A program made the position numbers and the translations under genes. From an uncultured Rhodospirillales bacterium (GTDB taxonomy: Bacteria > Pseudomonadota > Alphaproteobacteria > RF32 > CAG-239), in NCBI GenBank assembly GCA_902795665.1, contig CADBMA010000111.1:1-12210 (forward strand): a stretch of 12,210 nucleotides of DNA, written 5' to 3'. Positions 1 to 6,628 of the stretch are shown here, piece after piece (the stretch's first letter is position 1; each line of letters opens with the position of its first letter). Under the pieces are notes generated by a model that did not search any database, was not told where the DNA came from, and worked only from the letters and a program-made list of their open reading frames with translations.

Positions 1-744
1 TTGCGTAATTGGAAATCTTTTTTAGCCTTAGGAACAATTTTTGCAATTATCATGTCAATCTTGGCTTTTTCCACTCACAATATTTTGTTATGCAGTTTCA
101 AAATTCGTGACAATTCTCCTTTTGCTTGCCCATCAGACAGCAACACTGTTTACATTACTTTTTTGTTTCTACGATTGTTGCTTATTGCTGTATTTATGCG
201 CTCGTGGTATAAAATCGCCATCAACAGAGAAACTGTATTTATTAAAGACATTTTGGTAATTAATCTCCAAGATTGGAAATTGTTTACCGTCTTAATATTG
301 TTTTTTGCGATAAATACTTTGCCAATAGTTTCTTTTGCGCTGCTCTCATCTCGTGTTCCAAACCCAAATTGGATTATTGAGACAATTTATTTTGGTATTG
401 TATCATGCGGATTTTGGGTACCTTTAGTGTTGATTAAATTTTATAGTGTACCAGCCTTTGTTATTGAACAACAGCCTTTTCCTGGTGTAAAGAAAACCTT
501 TCAAAAAACTGCTGATATGGGACTTAGACTGCTATCCTCAGTAGCTTTGATATTTTTATTCTGTGCGTTGCTGATAATTTATTACAATGCCGTTGCCGGA
601 GGATTATTGGAATATAACCTGATGATTTTTGGAATTATGGTTGAGTTTGTATATAATCTTGTACTCTTGGCAGTGTTTGCAATTACCATTAATTATTCAG
701 CTGTTCAGAAAAAGGAACTTTTTAATGATAGCAAAGCTTCATAA
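1..744 (+). CDS. Six-helix integral membrane protein, probably 5'-truncated by the window edge
   Basis: I do not recognise a named function. The reading frame is open from the first base, whose codon is TTG, so the start may be that TTG or may lie upstream. The 247 visible residues hold about six hydrophobic helices near residues 4-24, 50-67, 92-116, 127-147, 175-198 and 207-230, which suggests an inner membrane protein. A conserved-looking loop before helix 5 reads VPAFVIEQQPF, followed by a basic amphipathic stretch and GLRLL. The same arrangement occurs in the next gene, so the two look like tandem paralogues. The downstream protein has about 35 residues before its first helix, whereas this one begins almost at the helix, which favours truncation here. 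The arrangement recalls YciC-like or DUF975-like multi-helix families, but that is only a resemblance. It overlaps the next gene by 20 bp, so the two are surely co-transcribed. Confidence 0.75.
   Translation: MRNWKSFLALGTIFAIIMSILAFSTHNILLCSFKIRDNSPFACPSDSNTVYITFLFLRLLLIAVFMRSWYKIAINRETVFIKDILVINLQDWKLFTVLILFFAINTLPIVSFALLSSRVPNPNWIIETIYFGIVSCGFWVPLVLIKFYSVPAFVIEQQPFPGVKKTFQKTADMGLRLLSSVALIFLFCALLIIYYNAVAGGLLEYNLMIFGIMVEFVYNLVLLAVFAITINYSAVQKKELFNDSKAS
713..716 (+). promoter_or_regulatory. Ribosome binding site that sets the start of the second membrane protein
   Basis: AGGA inside the end of the first gene lies 8 bases before the ATG at 725. It decides in favour of that start over the ATG at 629, which lacks such a site. 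Confidence 0.6.
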
Positions 745-1483
745 GACAGAACCAAGTATATCTTTTTTACAAATTTTGAAGCAGGTTTTTACTTTTATAC
801 CTTGCCATTTTCGGGCATTGGTTTCCAGAGTTTGGTGGATTGCTTTAATATTGCTAATTTGTGGATTTGCTGTCTTATATTTTTCATCAGAACTTTCAGA
901 TTTTATGCGCTATTTGCTCTTATCCGGATATTTCCTATTGTTATGCTGTGCCTATTCTTCAACGGCAGTAATGATTTGCCGATACAAGCTTTCATCTGAT
1001 TACAAACTGCCTAACCTGCATTTTAGATTGGTAGAACTGAAATACATGTTCGGACTGCTAAGGTTTTGGCTATTGATGTTATTGGTTATCGGCAGCGGTG
1101 TATGGTCCATAATGTATATTTCTGAATTAAGTATTGCATTAGAAACGATGATTATTTTAATTTTTGCTATATTTTTTTGTGTGGTGACACTAATCATCAT
1201 GGTTACCAACCTGCAACTTGCCTTACCGGCTATAGTATATCAAATGCCTAATTCATTGCATCTCGTCTGGAAACTTGGACAAGGTCAAAGATTGCAGATA
1301 TTTATGGGGGTTATGTTTCTTTTGTTGCTGATTATTTTCTTATCCGGAGCAATTGTTATTTTTATTCCTCATGAATTAAGTTTTAGAATCGGCGCCGTAT
1401 TTGCCGGAATATGCTTATTTTTTATTGATATCTGCTGGCAAACTGTTTTTTTAAGCGAAGTATATCAAAAGTTAGCAAAATAA
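725..1483 (+). CDS. Six-helix integral membrane protein, paralogue of the upstream gene
   Basis: Unrecognised membrane protein of 252 residues. The frame is open further upstream (ATG at 629), but the ATG at 725 is preferred: an AGGA sits at 713-716, 8 bases before it, and the upstream extension would only duplicate the coding region of the preceding gene. After a 35-residue N-terminal segment come about six hydrophobic helices near residues 36-54, 62-85, 107-130, 137-162, 186-209 and 214-238. The loop before helix 5 (LPAIVYQMPN, then a Trp, Gly and GQRL) matches in position and character the VPAFVIEQQPF and GLRLL segment of the preceding protein. The start overlaps that gene by 20 bp, implying translational coupling and a paired, perhaps heteromeric, product. 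A strong hairpin terminator follows 2 bases after the stop. Function unknown. Confidence 0.85.
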   Translation: MIAKLHKTEPSISFLQILKQVFTFIPCHFRALVSRVWWIALILLICGFAVLYFSSELSDFMRYLLLSGYFLLLCCAYSSTAVMICRYKLSSDYKLPNLHFRLVELKYMFGLLRFWLLMLLVIGSGVWSIMYISELSIALETMIILIFAIFFCVVTLIIMVTNLQLALPAIVYQMPNSLHLVWKLGQGQRLQIFMGVMFLLLLIIFLSGAIVIFIPHELSFRIGAVFAGICLFFIDICWQTVFLSEVYQKLAK

Positions 1484-1485
1484 AC

Positions 1486-1513
1486 AAAAAGCTCCGATTT
1501 CTCGGAGCTTTTT
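1486..1513. terminator. Bidirectional intrinsic terminator
   Basis: A perfect hairpin: AAAAAGCTCCGA (1486-1497), loop TTTC (1498-1501), TCGGAGCTTTTT (1502-1513). The GC-rich core is 7 bp and the A-tract and T-tract extend the pairing. It lies between two convergent stops (1483 on plus, 1533 on minus) and gives a U-run in either direction, so it can end both transcripts. Confidence 0.9.
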
Positions 1514-1532
1514 GGTGTTAACCTTTCAAACC

Positions 1533-3461
1533 TTATTTGGCTGAGGTTTTAACATCACTGCCAACAGTACCATATTCGATATACGAATCTTTACACTGCG
1601 GACCAACGCAGCGTTTAAGTACTACGGCAGAAGAATTTTGAGTTTGTCCTGTTACATTCATTGATGGAACAAATACATTAACAACCTTAAGCTTGAATGT
1701 TGTGTATCCAACGCTTCCTTTTTCATCACTGAAATAGGTTTTTATATTATATATTCCTTCTTGTCCGGGCATTGGAGTACCTTCAAAGGTGTAGGTATCC
1801 TCATTATAGTGCAGCCATTTTGGTAATGCGCTATCATCAATCAGTCCGGAGCGGCTGATTACACGTCCTTTAAAGTTCATACGGTCGACCAGCTCTTGCG
1901 GGATTATGACCTTAATCCGCTTACCGGTCTCGGTCTGAATGTTGGGCAACTTATCAGCAGAAGATAAATTGACCGGAGGGCGCTTGGCTGGCACATTCAG
2001 CAAATATGGACGATTGTCCGGCATAAAATTGCCATCTCCCCATTTAGTCATGCTGTCATGTAAATACACGGCTATTTTGGATGGTTTTTCATTGAGCATA
2101 TAATATGGAATCGCATCTAAACCAATGGAAACGTATAAATTGCCCAAGCTATCCTGCAAGTCAGCATAGGCTTTGAAAGCCTTTACTTCATCGCCTATTG
2201 CACGAGCTGCTTCTAACTGAGCTTTTTCATCTTTGGTACCTTTAGCAATTGTGAAATCTTCGGCAATATTTTCTGACGTATTTGCAATTTCTGCATTAAT
2301 TTGATAGTCCTCAACCGCTGACATATATTGCGCCCAAGCAACATAAACCTGACTGAGAATAAGTGATGTCATGCGCTGACGGCGCAATACTGCCAAATCT
2401 TTAGCGTTAGGATTATTTATATCTTCATAGACGCTATATCCGATTTCGCGAGCCTGCTTTGACCACATACGATTATAACGTTGCGGGTCTTTTTTATATT
2501 CTTGCTCGGTCGGTTTTTGAAATTCCTTGATTACCAATTTCAAATCACGAGGGTTTGTACCCAAATCGTGCTCGCGCAATTCTGGACGGTTATTCAGAGC
2601 CAACCATTCCAAATCGGCCAAACTGTTCTTTATTTTAGGAAGCGCAAAATTGCCATATTCTGAGCCGACCAGCTTGAACTCTGTTGAAGGATGCATTCCC
2701 ATTAAGCTAGCCAGACGAGAAGGAGCTGTTTCTAAATCACGTTTTAATGATGACAGTTTTTTGATTGCTTCCATATACTGTCTTTTTTTCACCAAGCTAT
2801 CCAATGAAGGGCTTTCATTATTTTCCGACAGTTGTTTGGCTTGTGCGTTCATTTCATCTACTTCAAGAGTCATAAACTCTATCATATCATCAGCAATCGG
2901 CAGAACATTTTGTGCGGCAAGCGTTTTCCAATATAAGGAGCGAGTTTCTTGTAAAATGTTATGGATAACTTTGCGGCTTTCTTCAAAAGCTACGCTTGAT
3001 TTATAGTCAGCATCGCGACTCTGACAATAAACCATGCTGATATCCAGCAAATTCCACGCCACTTTTAAGTCCGGACTAATTGCAGAAGAATTGGTTTGGT
3101 TGATATATCCGGCATGGCTGACAATTTCCGGCAAGCGGTTAACCGGAGATTTTCCGGCACGAATGAGACTATCTTCATAGTTAACCAGTCGACGTGTATA
3201 GTTGTACTTTAGCGCTAGAGCCATGGCCATATACATATCAATCGGCTTCTCAATCTTGCGGGGGGTGCTGATAAACATATTTTGCATATCTGTATCAATA
3301 CGAATAGCCCGATCCCATTCATTATATGCCACAGCTTCCGGATCATAAGCAACATTGGCACGGTTTTTTTCTACAGATGCTGTCGGTGCTGTTGTTTTAT
3401 CACGTCCGCAGGCTGATACCAGCAAGATGGCCGACAACAAAGATATTAATAGCTTTTTCAT
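1533..3461 (-). CDS. TolC-like outer membrane lipoprotein with C-terminal cadherin-like (CADG/He_PIG) domain
   Basis: Predicted outer membrane efflux or secretion channel subunit of 642 residues. The start at 3461 gives a lipoprotein signal peptide (MKKLL..., lipobox VSAC, Cys18), supported by GAAGGG 9 bases upstream; an in-frame ATG at 3485 would add eight residues before the signal. Residues about 68-300 and 360-455 show the TolC (outer membrane efflux protein) pattern: MALALKYNYT, a segment ending AWNLLDIS, long amphipathic helices, ALNNRPELREHD (281-299), and a second helical pair ending LYVSIGLDAIP. The part between about 300 and 360 does not resemble the usual second membrane hairpin. 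Residues about 505-596 match a CADG/He_PIG immunoglobulin-like fold: LPKWLHYNEDTYTFEGTP (546-563), then a Gly-rich turn and SDEKG. A Cys pair (618 and 623) near the end could form a disulfide. Typical TolC proteins are about 420-500 residues and lack this domain. It is divergent from the virB8-like gene. No MFP or RND partner gene lies in the window, so the substrate is unknown. Confidence 0.82.
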   Translation of the reverse strand: MKKLLISLLSAILLVSACGRDKTTAPTASVEKNRANVAYDPEAVAYNEWDRAIRIDTDMQNMFISTPRKIEKPIDMYMAMALALKYNYTRRLVNYEDSLIRAGKSPVNRLPEIVSHAGYINQTNSSAISPDLKVAWNLLDISMVYCQSRDADYKSSVAFEESRKVIHNILQETRSLYWKTLAAQNVLPIADDMIEFMTLEVDEMNAQAKQLSENNESPSLDSLVKKRQYMEAIKKLSSLKRDLETAPSRLASLMGMHPSTEFKLVGSEYGNFALPKIKNSLADLEWLALNNRPELREHDLGTNPRDLKLVIKEFQKPTEQEYKKDPQRYNRMWSKQAREIGYSVYEDINNPNAKDLAVLRRQRMTSLILSQVYVAWAQYMSAVEDYQINAEIANTSENIAEDFTIAKGTKDEKAQLEAARAIGDEVKAFKAYADLQDSLGNLYVSIGLDAIPYYMLNEKPSKIAVYLHDSMTKWGDGNFMPDNRPYLLNVPAKRPPVNLSSADKLPNIQTETGKRIKVIIPQELVDRMNFKGRVISRSGLIDDSALPKWLHYNEDTYTFEGTPMPGQEGIYNIKTYFSDEKGSVGYTTFKLKVVNVFVPSMNVTGQTQNSSAVVLKRCVGPQCKDSYIEYGTVGSDVKTSAK

Positions 3462-3470
3462 TATTCTAAA

Positions 3471-3476
3471 CCCTTC
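3471..3476 (-). promoter_or_regulatory. Ribosome binding site fixing the lipoprotein start
   Basis: Read on the minus strand this is GAAGGG, 9 bases before the ATG at 3461. It supports that codon, which opens directly onto the signal peptide, rather than the in-frame ATG at 3485. Confidence 0.6.
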
Positions 3477-3491
3477 TTTGTACAAAGATAC

Positions 3492-3497
3492 ATTATA
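3492..3497 (-). promoter_or_regulatory. Candidate -10 box for the TolC-like gene
   Basis: A perfect TATAAT on the minus strand lies about 30 bases before the start codon at 3461. I find no good -35 hexamer at 16-18 bp, so this is a weak call in an AT-rich region where such a hexamer can occur by chance. Confidence 0.3.
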
Positions 3498-3534
3498 TGT
3501 CTACACCAAAATTTTATAAATTGGTAGTATTTAT

Positions 3535-3563
3535 TTGCTTTTTATTGTACTTTTATGTATAAA
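3535..3563 (+). promoter_or_regulatory. Sigma-70-type promoter of the virB8-like gene
   Basis: TTGCTT (3535-3540) and TATAAA (3558-3563) are separated by exactly 17 bp, which predicts a transcript start near 3570 and a leader of about 25 bases before the ATG at 3595. The TTG at 3535 is in frame with the gene but is better read as part of this -35 box. Confidence 0.55.
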
Positions 3564-3594
3564 ATATAACAGTAATCACAGTAAAGACGCAAAA

Positions 3595-4374
3595 ATGTTA
3601 GATGTTTTTAAAGTTATTTTTAAGTATAAAGAAAAAGAAAGTCCTGATAAATTAGGCCTTTATCCTGAACGTGTGCACGTAGATGCCATGCCCGAACGTC
3701 GTTATTTGTGGACATCGCGTATATTGGTTATTGTTGCCTGTTTTTCAATTTGTATCAACATAATGTTGGCTGCTTCATTATATATTATGTTACCTTTGCG
3801 AGGCAGCATGCCACAAATGTTCTATATTGATCGATATTTCAGCCAGATTGAGCGTTTGCAGCCATCGGAAATAAAATATCCGGTTGGAAATCTGATAACC
3901 GAGGAACATATTACCAACTATATTATGCTGCGTTATATGATTACTAATAATTATGATGAGTTGGTCCGTCGTTGGGGATATGGGTCATATATATACTGGA
4001 TGTCAACTCCTGAAGTTTATACCAAATTTATAAAATTTGACGCCAAATATAATTTGTTGCAATTTAAGAATAATAATATGATGCGAGATGTTGATATTGA
4101 CTGGATACGTCCGCTGACCAGAGGTTTGTGGCAAGTACAGTTCCGCACTCTTGACTATGTCCCCGGACAAGAAGATCCGATAATTGGAGTATGGCGGGCA
4201 ACAATGCGTGTGCAGTATAATACTCTCGATAATATAAACCACGACGATGCACTGAAGAATCCGTTTGGATTTACAATTACAAACTTTTCTTTATCTTATT
4301 TAGGAAAAGATTCCGAATCCGAACACTATCTGTCAGAATCGAAACGAATCACCAGAGAATTGTTCTTCAGATAA
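3595..4374 (+). CDS. VirB8-like type IV secretion inner membrane protein
   Basis: Bitopic inner-membrane protein of 259 residues with the VirB8 architecture: a cytoplasmic N-terminus (1-40), one transmembrane helix (about 41-66), then a periplasmic NTF2-like domain. The start ATG at 3595 is chosen because the promoter lies just upstream and the upstream in-frame TTG falls in the -35 box; the ribosome binding site (AAAGA) is weak. Family marks in the periplasmic part are an aromatic-rich helix with NYDELVRRWG (119-128), STPEVYTKF (137-145), and NPFGF at 222-226, which corresponds to the NPxG motif of VirB8 near its dimer interface. VirB8 proteins are assembly factors of type IV secretion systems. 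No other virB gene is seen within the window, so it is either an orphan or part of a scattered system, as occurs in Rickettsiales. The DotI/IcmL branch is an alternative, but the NPFGF motif favours VirB8. Shared divergent spacing with the TolC-like lipoprotein gene hints at a joint role. Confidence 0.78.
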   Translation: MLDVFKVIFKYKEKESPDKLGLYPERVHVDAMPERRYLWTSRILVIVACFSICINIMLAASLYIMLPLRGSMPQMFYIDRYFSQIERLQPSEIKYPVGNLITEEHITNYIMLRYMITNNYDELVRRWGYGSYIYWMSTPEVYTKFIKFDAKYNLLQFKNNNMMRDVDIDWIRPLTRGLWQVQFRTLDYVPGQEDPIIGVWRATMRVQYNTLDNINHDDALKNPFGFTITNFSLSYLGKDSESEHYLSESKRITRELFFR

Positions 4375-4375
4375 T

Positions 4376-4408
4376 AAAAAAAAGACCGTCTAAAGCGGTC
4401 TTTTTTTT
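4376..4408. terminator. Bidirectional intrinsic terminator
   Basis: Eight As (4376-4383), GACCG (4384-4388), a 7-base loop (4389-4395), CGGTC (4396-4400) and eight Ts (4401-4408) form a perfect 13-bp hairpin between the convergent stops of the virB8-like gene (4374) and pepF (4423). It presents a U-run on either strand. Confidence 0.9.
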
Positions 4409-4422
4409 GAGATTTAATAGAG

Positions 4423-6207
4423 CTAAAGTTTGAGCTTTTTATCCAAACGCTCCAACTCGTCAATATAACTGCTTATCAGTCCCAGACCTTTAGCCCAAAA
4501 ATCTGATTTTTCAGGATTAAGTCCGAAAGGAGCCAGCAATTTTTTATAATCCGTAATTGCAGTTTGCGACAACATAGTCATATATTTATTTGCAAAGTCA
4601 GGAATATTTCCATCTTGAGCAACCTGATATAGCGAGTTGACCAAACAATCGGCAAAAGAATATGCGTAAACATAAAACGGCAAAAAGAAGAAATGACCAA
4701 CTTGTGACCAGATATACTCGCTATCTTCGCCAACATCAACATATTGTCCCAAGCTGGCGCGCATTTCTTCTTGCCAGATTTGATTGAGACGCTCAGTACT
4801 CAACTCTCCGTTGCGACGTTCAGCGTGCGCTCTTGTTTCAAAAAAATGAAAAGCAATCTGCCGAATCGCAGTATTAATCATATCGCTTACTTTAGAAGCA
4901 ATCAGGGCAAGCTTTTCCTCGTTATCCGGCAAATCTTTTACCATAGATTGAAAGGTAATCATTTCTCCGAAAACCGAGGCTACTTCTTCGGTTGTCATAC
5001 GAGAATATTCATTGAGTTCGCCATTTTTGATTCTGGTTTGATGATGACACCCGTGTCCCAGCTCATGTGCCAACGTCAGTACATCGTTACGTTTGCCGGC
5101 AAAATTAAGCATCAGGTAAGGATGAGAGTCTGCACATACCGGCGCACAAAATGCACCGCTGCGTTTGCCATCGCGAGGAGGAACATCTATCCAGTTGTTG
5201 CTGAAAAAATCTTGTGCAATGGTGTATAATTGCGGAGAAAATTGTTTATATGCTTTTAGTACAATATCAACCGCGTGCGACCAGCTATACTCACAATCTT
5301 GACTGAACGGCAACGGGGCATTGCGGTCCCAATACGATATTTTTTTGACTTTCAGCCACTTGGCTTTCAGCTTATAAAAACGATGCGCAATTGCGGCATA
5401 ATTATCGCGTACGCTTTGTGCCAGAGCATTCACCATTTCGTCACTGACATTTTCCGACATATTGCGTGATGATATCGGAGATTTGAAACCACGCTTTTCA
5501 TCTTCAATGGCTTTATCTTTTATTATCATGTTGTAAATAAAGGTAAACAATTCGGCATTTTCTTTTGCGACCCGATTAATTTCACGACCGGCGGCGTGCC
5601 GCGTTTCTGCGTCTTTATCGAGAAGTAGTTTTGAAATTTCGGCATCGTTATATTTTTTTTCGTTGACTGTATATACCAAACGAGAAGATGTTTCTTCATA
5701 TAAGCGGACCCACGCGTTAGAAGAAGTCATAGATTTTTCAAGCAATACCTCTTCAACCGCCTCAGATAGTTCATATTTTTTGAAGCGACGCACTCTTTCC
5801 AGCCATGGGCGATAAAAAGCTGCCTGACTGTCTTTCATCCATTCTGAGATTTTGCTTTGCGGCAAAGCATTGATTTCCAAACTTAAGAAAACCATTGGCT
5901 TGCCATATTCTGTGAGTTTTTCACTAATAGCTTGATAAAAAGCCACGGCCTGTTGGTTTTTCATTTGCGTTACCATATTTAAGTACGCAAATCCTCCCAC
6001 TCTGCCAGCACGAGATATTTGTTTTTCATATTGGCGTAGTGCGGCAGCAAATTCATTACCGCTCAACTCATTGAGATGTCCTTTATATTTACGGGCAAAA
6101 TTTTTACAAAACTTACGATATTTTTCTAAATCAACATTAATCTGAGGATCATCAATGTTCTGATACAGATCTTTCAGGTTCCATGCCGGAAGTATATTTT
6201 TGTTCAT
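4423..6207 (-). CDS. pepF: Oligoendopeptidase F, M3 family zinc metallopeptidase
   Basis: Cytoplasmic zinc endopeptidase of 594 residues that hydrolyses short peptides, a normal length for the M3B oligoendopeptidase F family. The catalytic motif HELGH is at residues 381-385 (His381 and His385 as zinc ligands, Glu382 as general base), followed by EEVASVFGEM (407-416), where Glu408 fits the third zinc ligand. The N-terminal half is the helical PepF domain, opening with LPAWNLKDLY. The region before the active site (SHPYLMLNFAGKRNDVLTLA, 361-380) is also characteristic. There is no signal peptide. The start at 6207 has GGAG about 10 bases upstream, lying inside the preceding gene, whose last 56 bp overlap this one. 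It is the last gene of a three-gene minus-strand operon and ends at a bidirectional terminator. Its role there is probably peptide turnover. Confidence 0.95.
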   Translation of the reverse strand: MNKNILPAWNLKDLYQNIDDPQINVDLEKYRKFCKNFARKYKGHLNELSGNEFAAALRQYEKQISRAGRVGGFAYLNMVTQMKNQQAVAFYQAISEKLTEYGKPMVFLSLEINALPQSKISEWMKDSQAAFYRPWLERVRRFKKYELSEAVEEVLLEKSMTSSNAWVRLYEETSSRLVYTVNEKKYNDAEISKLLLDKDAETRHAAGREINRVAKENAELFTFIYNMIIKDKAIEDEKRGFKSPISSRNMSENVSDEMVNALAQSVRDNYAAIAHRFYKLKAKWLKVKKISYWDRNAPLPFSQDCEYSWSHAVDIVLKAYKQFSPQLYTIAQDFFSNNWIDVPPRDGKRSGAFCAPVCADSHPYLMLNFAGKRNDVLTLAHELGHGCHHQTRIKNGELNEYSRMTTEEVASVFGEMITFQSMVKDLPDNEEKLALIASKVSDMINTAIRQIAFHFFETRAHAERRNGELSTERLNQIWQEEMRASLGQYVDVGEDSEYIWSQVGHFFFLPFYVYAYSFADCLVNSLYQVAQDGNIPDFANKYMTMLSQTAITDYKKLLAPFGLNPEKSDFWAKGLGLISSYIDELERLDKKLKL

Positions 6208-6628
6208 TATTCATTTTCTCCAATTCTTTATGTTTTTGCTTTAACTCTTCCATTTGTTCCAATAAATTGGGATTGTTGAGATAAAATTCCTCCAAATCTT
6301 CGTCTGGCTCCTCAGATTCTGGCATTTCAGGAACAAAAAGGTAGTTACTCCACGGACGCTCTTGGCGACCGCTCATCCATTCGGACAATCCGCTGAGAAT
6401 AATTTTTGTATCGCAAAAAGTATTATTGATAACCGCTTTAAGCACGCATAGAGCAGAGCTTTTGCAAGTTTCGGCATCTTGAGATAATTGCTGCGTGCAA
6501 GAAGCAAAACCGCGTTGCTGAACATCGTGATGAGGCGCAATCAACACCAACAAAAACTGCAGCATAAACAACGCAACAACCAATGAGAGCGTTAAGCCAA
6601 ACCAGTGATATTTAATGTATTTAAGCAA
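6152..6628 (-). CDS. Small membrane-anchored protein with twin Cx10C cysteine motif
   Basis: Unrecognised protein of 158 residues. The start is a TTG at 6628 that directly follows the TAA of the upstream gene; AAGGAA (6637-6642) sits 8 bases before it, and no ATG occurs earlier in the frame than residue 22. It has one N-terminal transmembrane helix (about 10-31), positively charged before it, so the rest should be periplasmic. Four cysteines at 44, 55, 61 and 72 give the symmetric pattern Cx10C-x5-Cx10C, consistent with an alpha-helical hairpin closed by two disulfides. Residues about 100-115 are very acidic, and about 121-142 are charged and heptad-like, suggesting a coiled coil. The gene sits between the uridylyltransferase and pepF with zero spacing upstream and a 56-bp overlap downstream, so expression is tightly coupled. 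Function unknown; a structural or envelope adaptor role is only a guess. Confidence 0.8.
   Translation of the reverse strand: MLKYIKYHWFGLTLSLVVALFMLQFLLVLIAPHHDVQQRGFASCTQQLSQDAETCKSSALCVLKAVINNTFCDTKIILSGLSEWMSGRQERPWSNYLFVPEMPESEEPDEDLEEFYLNNPNLLEQMEELKQKHKELEKMNNEQKYTSGMEPERSVSEH

Noticed and set aside
629..724. Extension of the second membrane protein to an ATG at 629
   Set aside because: It overlaps the first gene in another frame and lacks a ribosome binding site, while the ATG at 725 has AGGA at the right distance.
2527..3006. 159-codon plus-strand open frame opposite the TolC-like gene
   Set aside because: It is antisense to a well-supported coding region, has no ribosome binding site and shows no protein-family character.
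3535..3594. Upstream extension of the virB8-like gene to a TTG at 3535, adding 20 residues
   Set aside because: The TTG forms the -35 box of a well-spaced promoter, the predicted transcript begins near 3570, and the added residues do not fit the VirB8 N-terminus.
4744..5229. 161-codon plus-strand open frame opposite pepF
   Set aside because: It is antisense to the conserved catalytic part of pepF and has a composition typical of a shadow frame.
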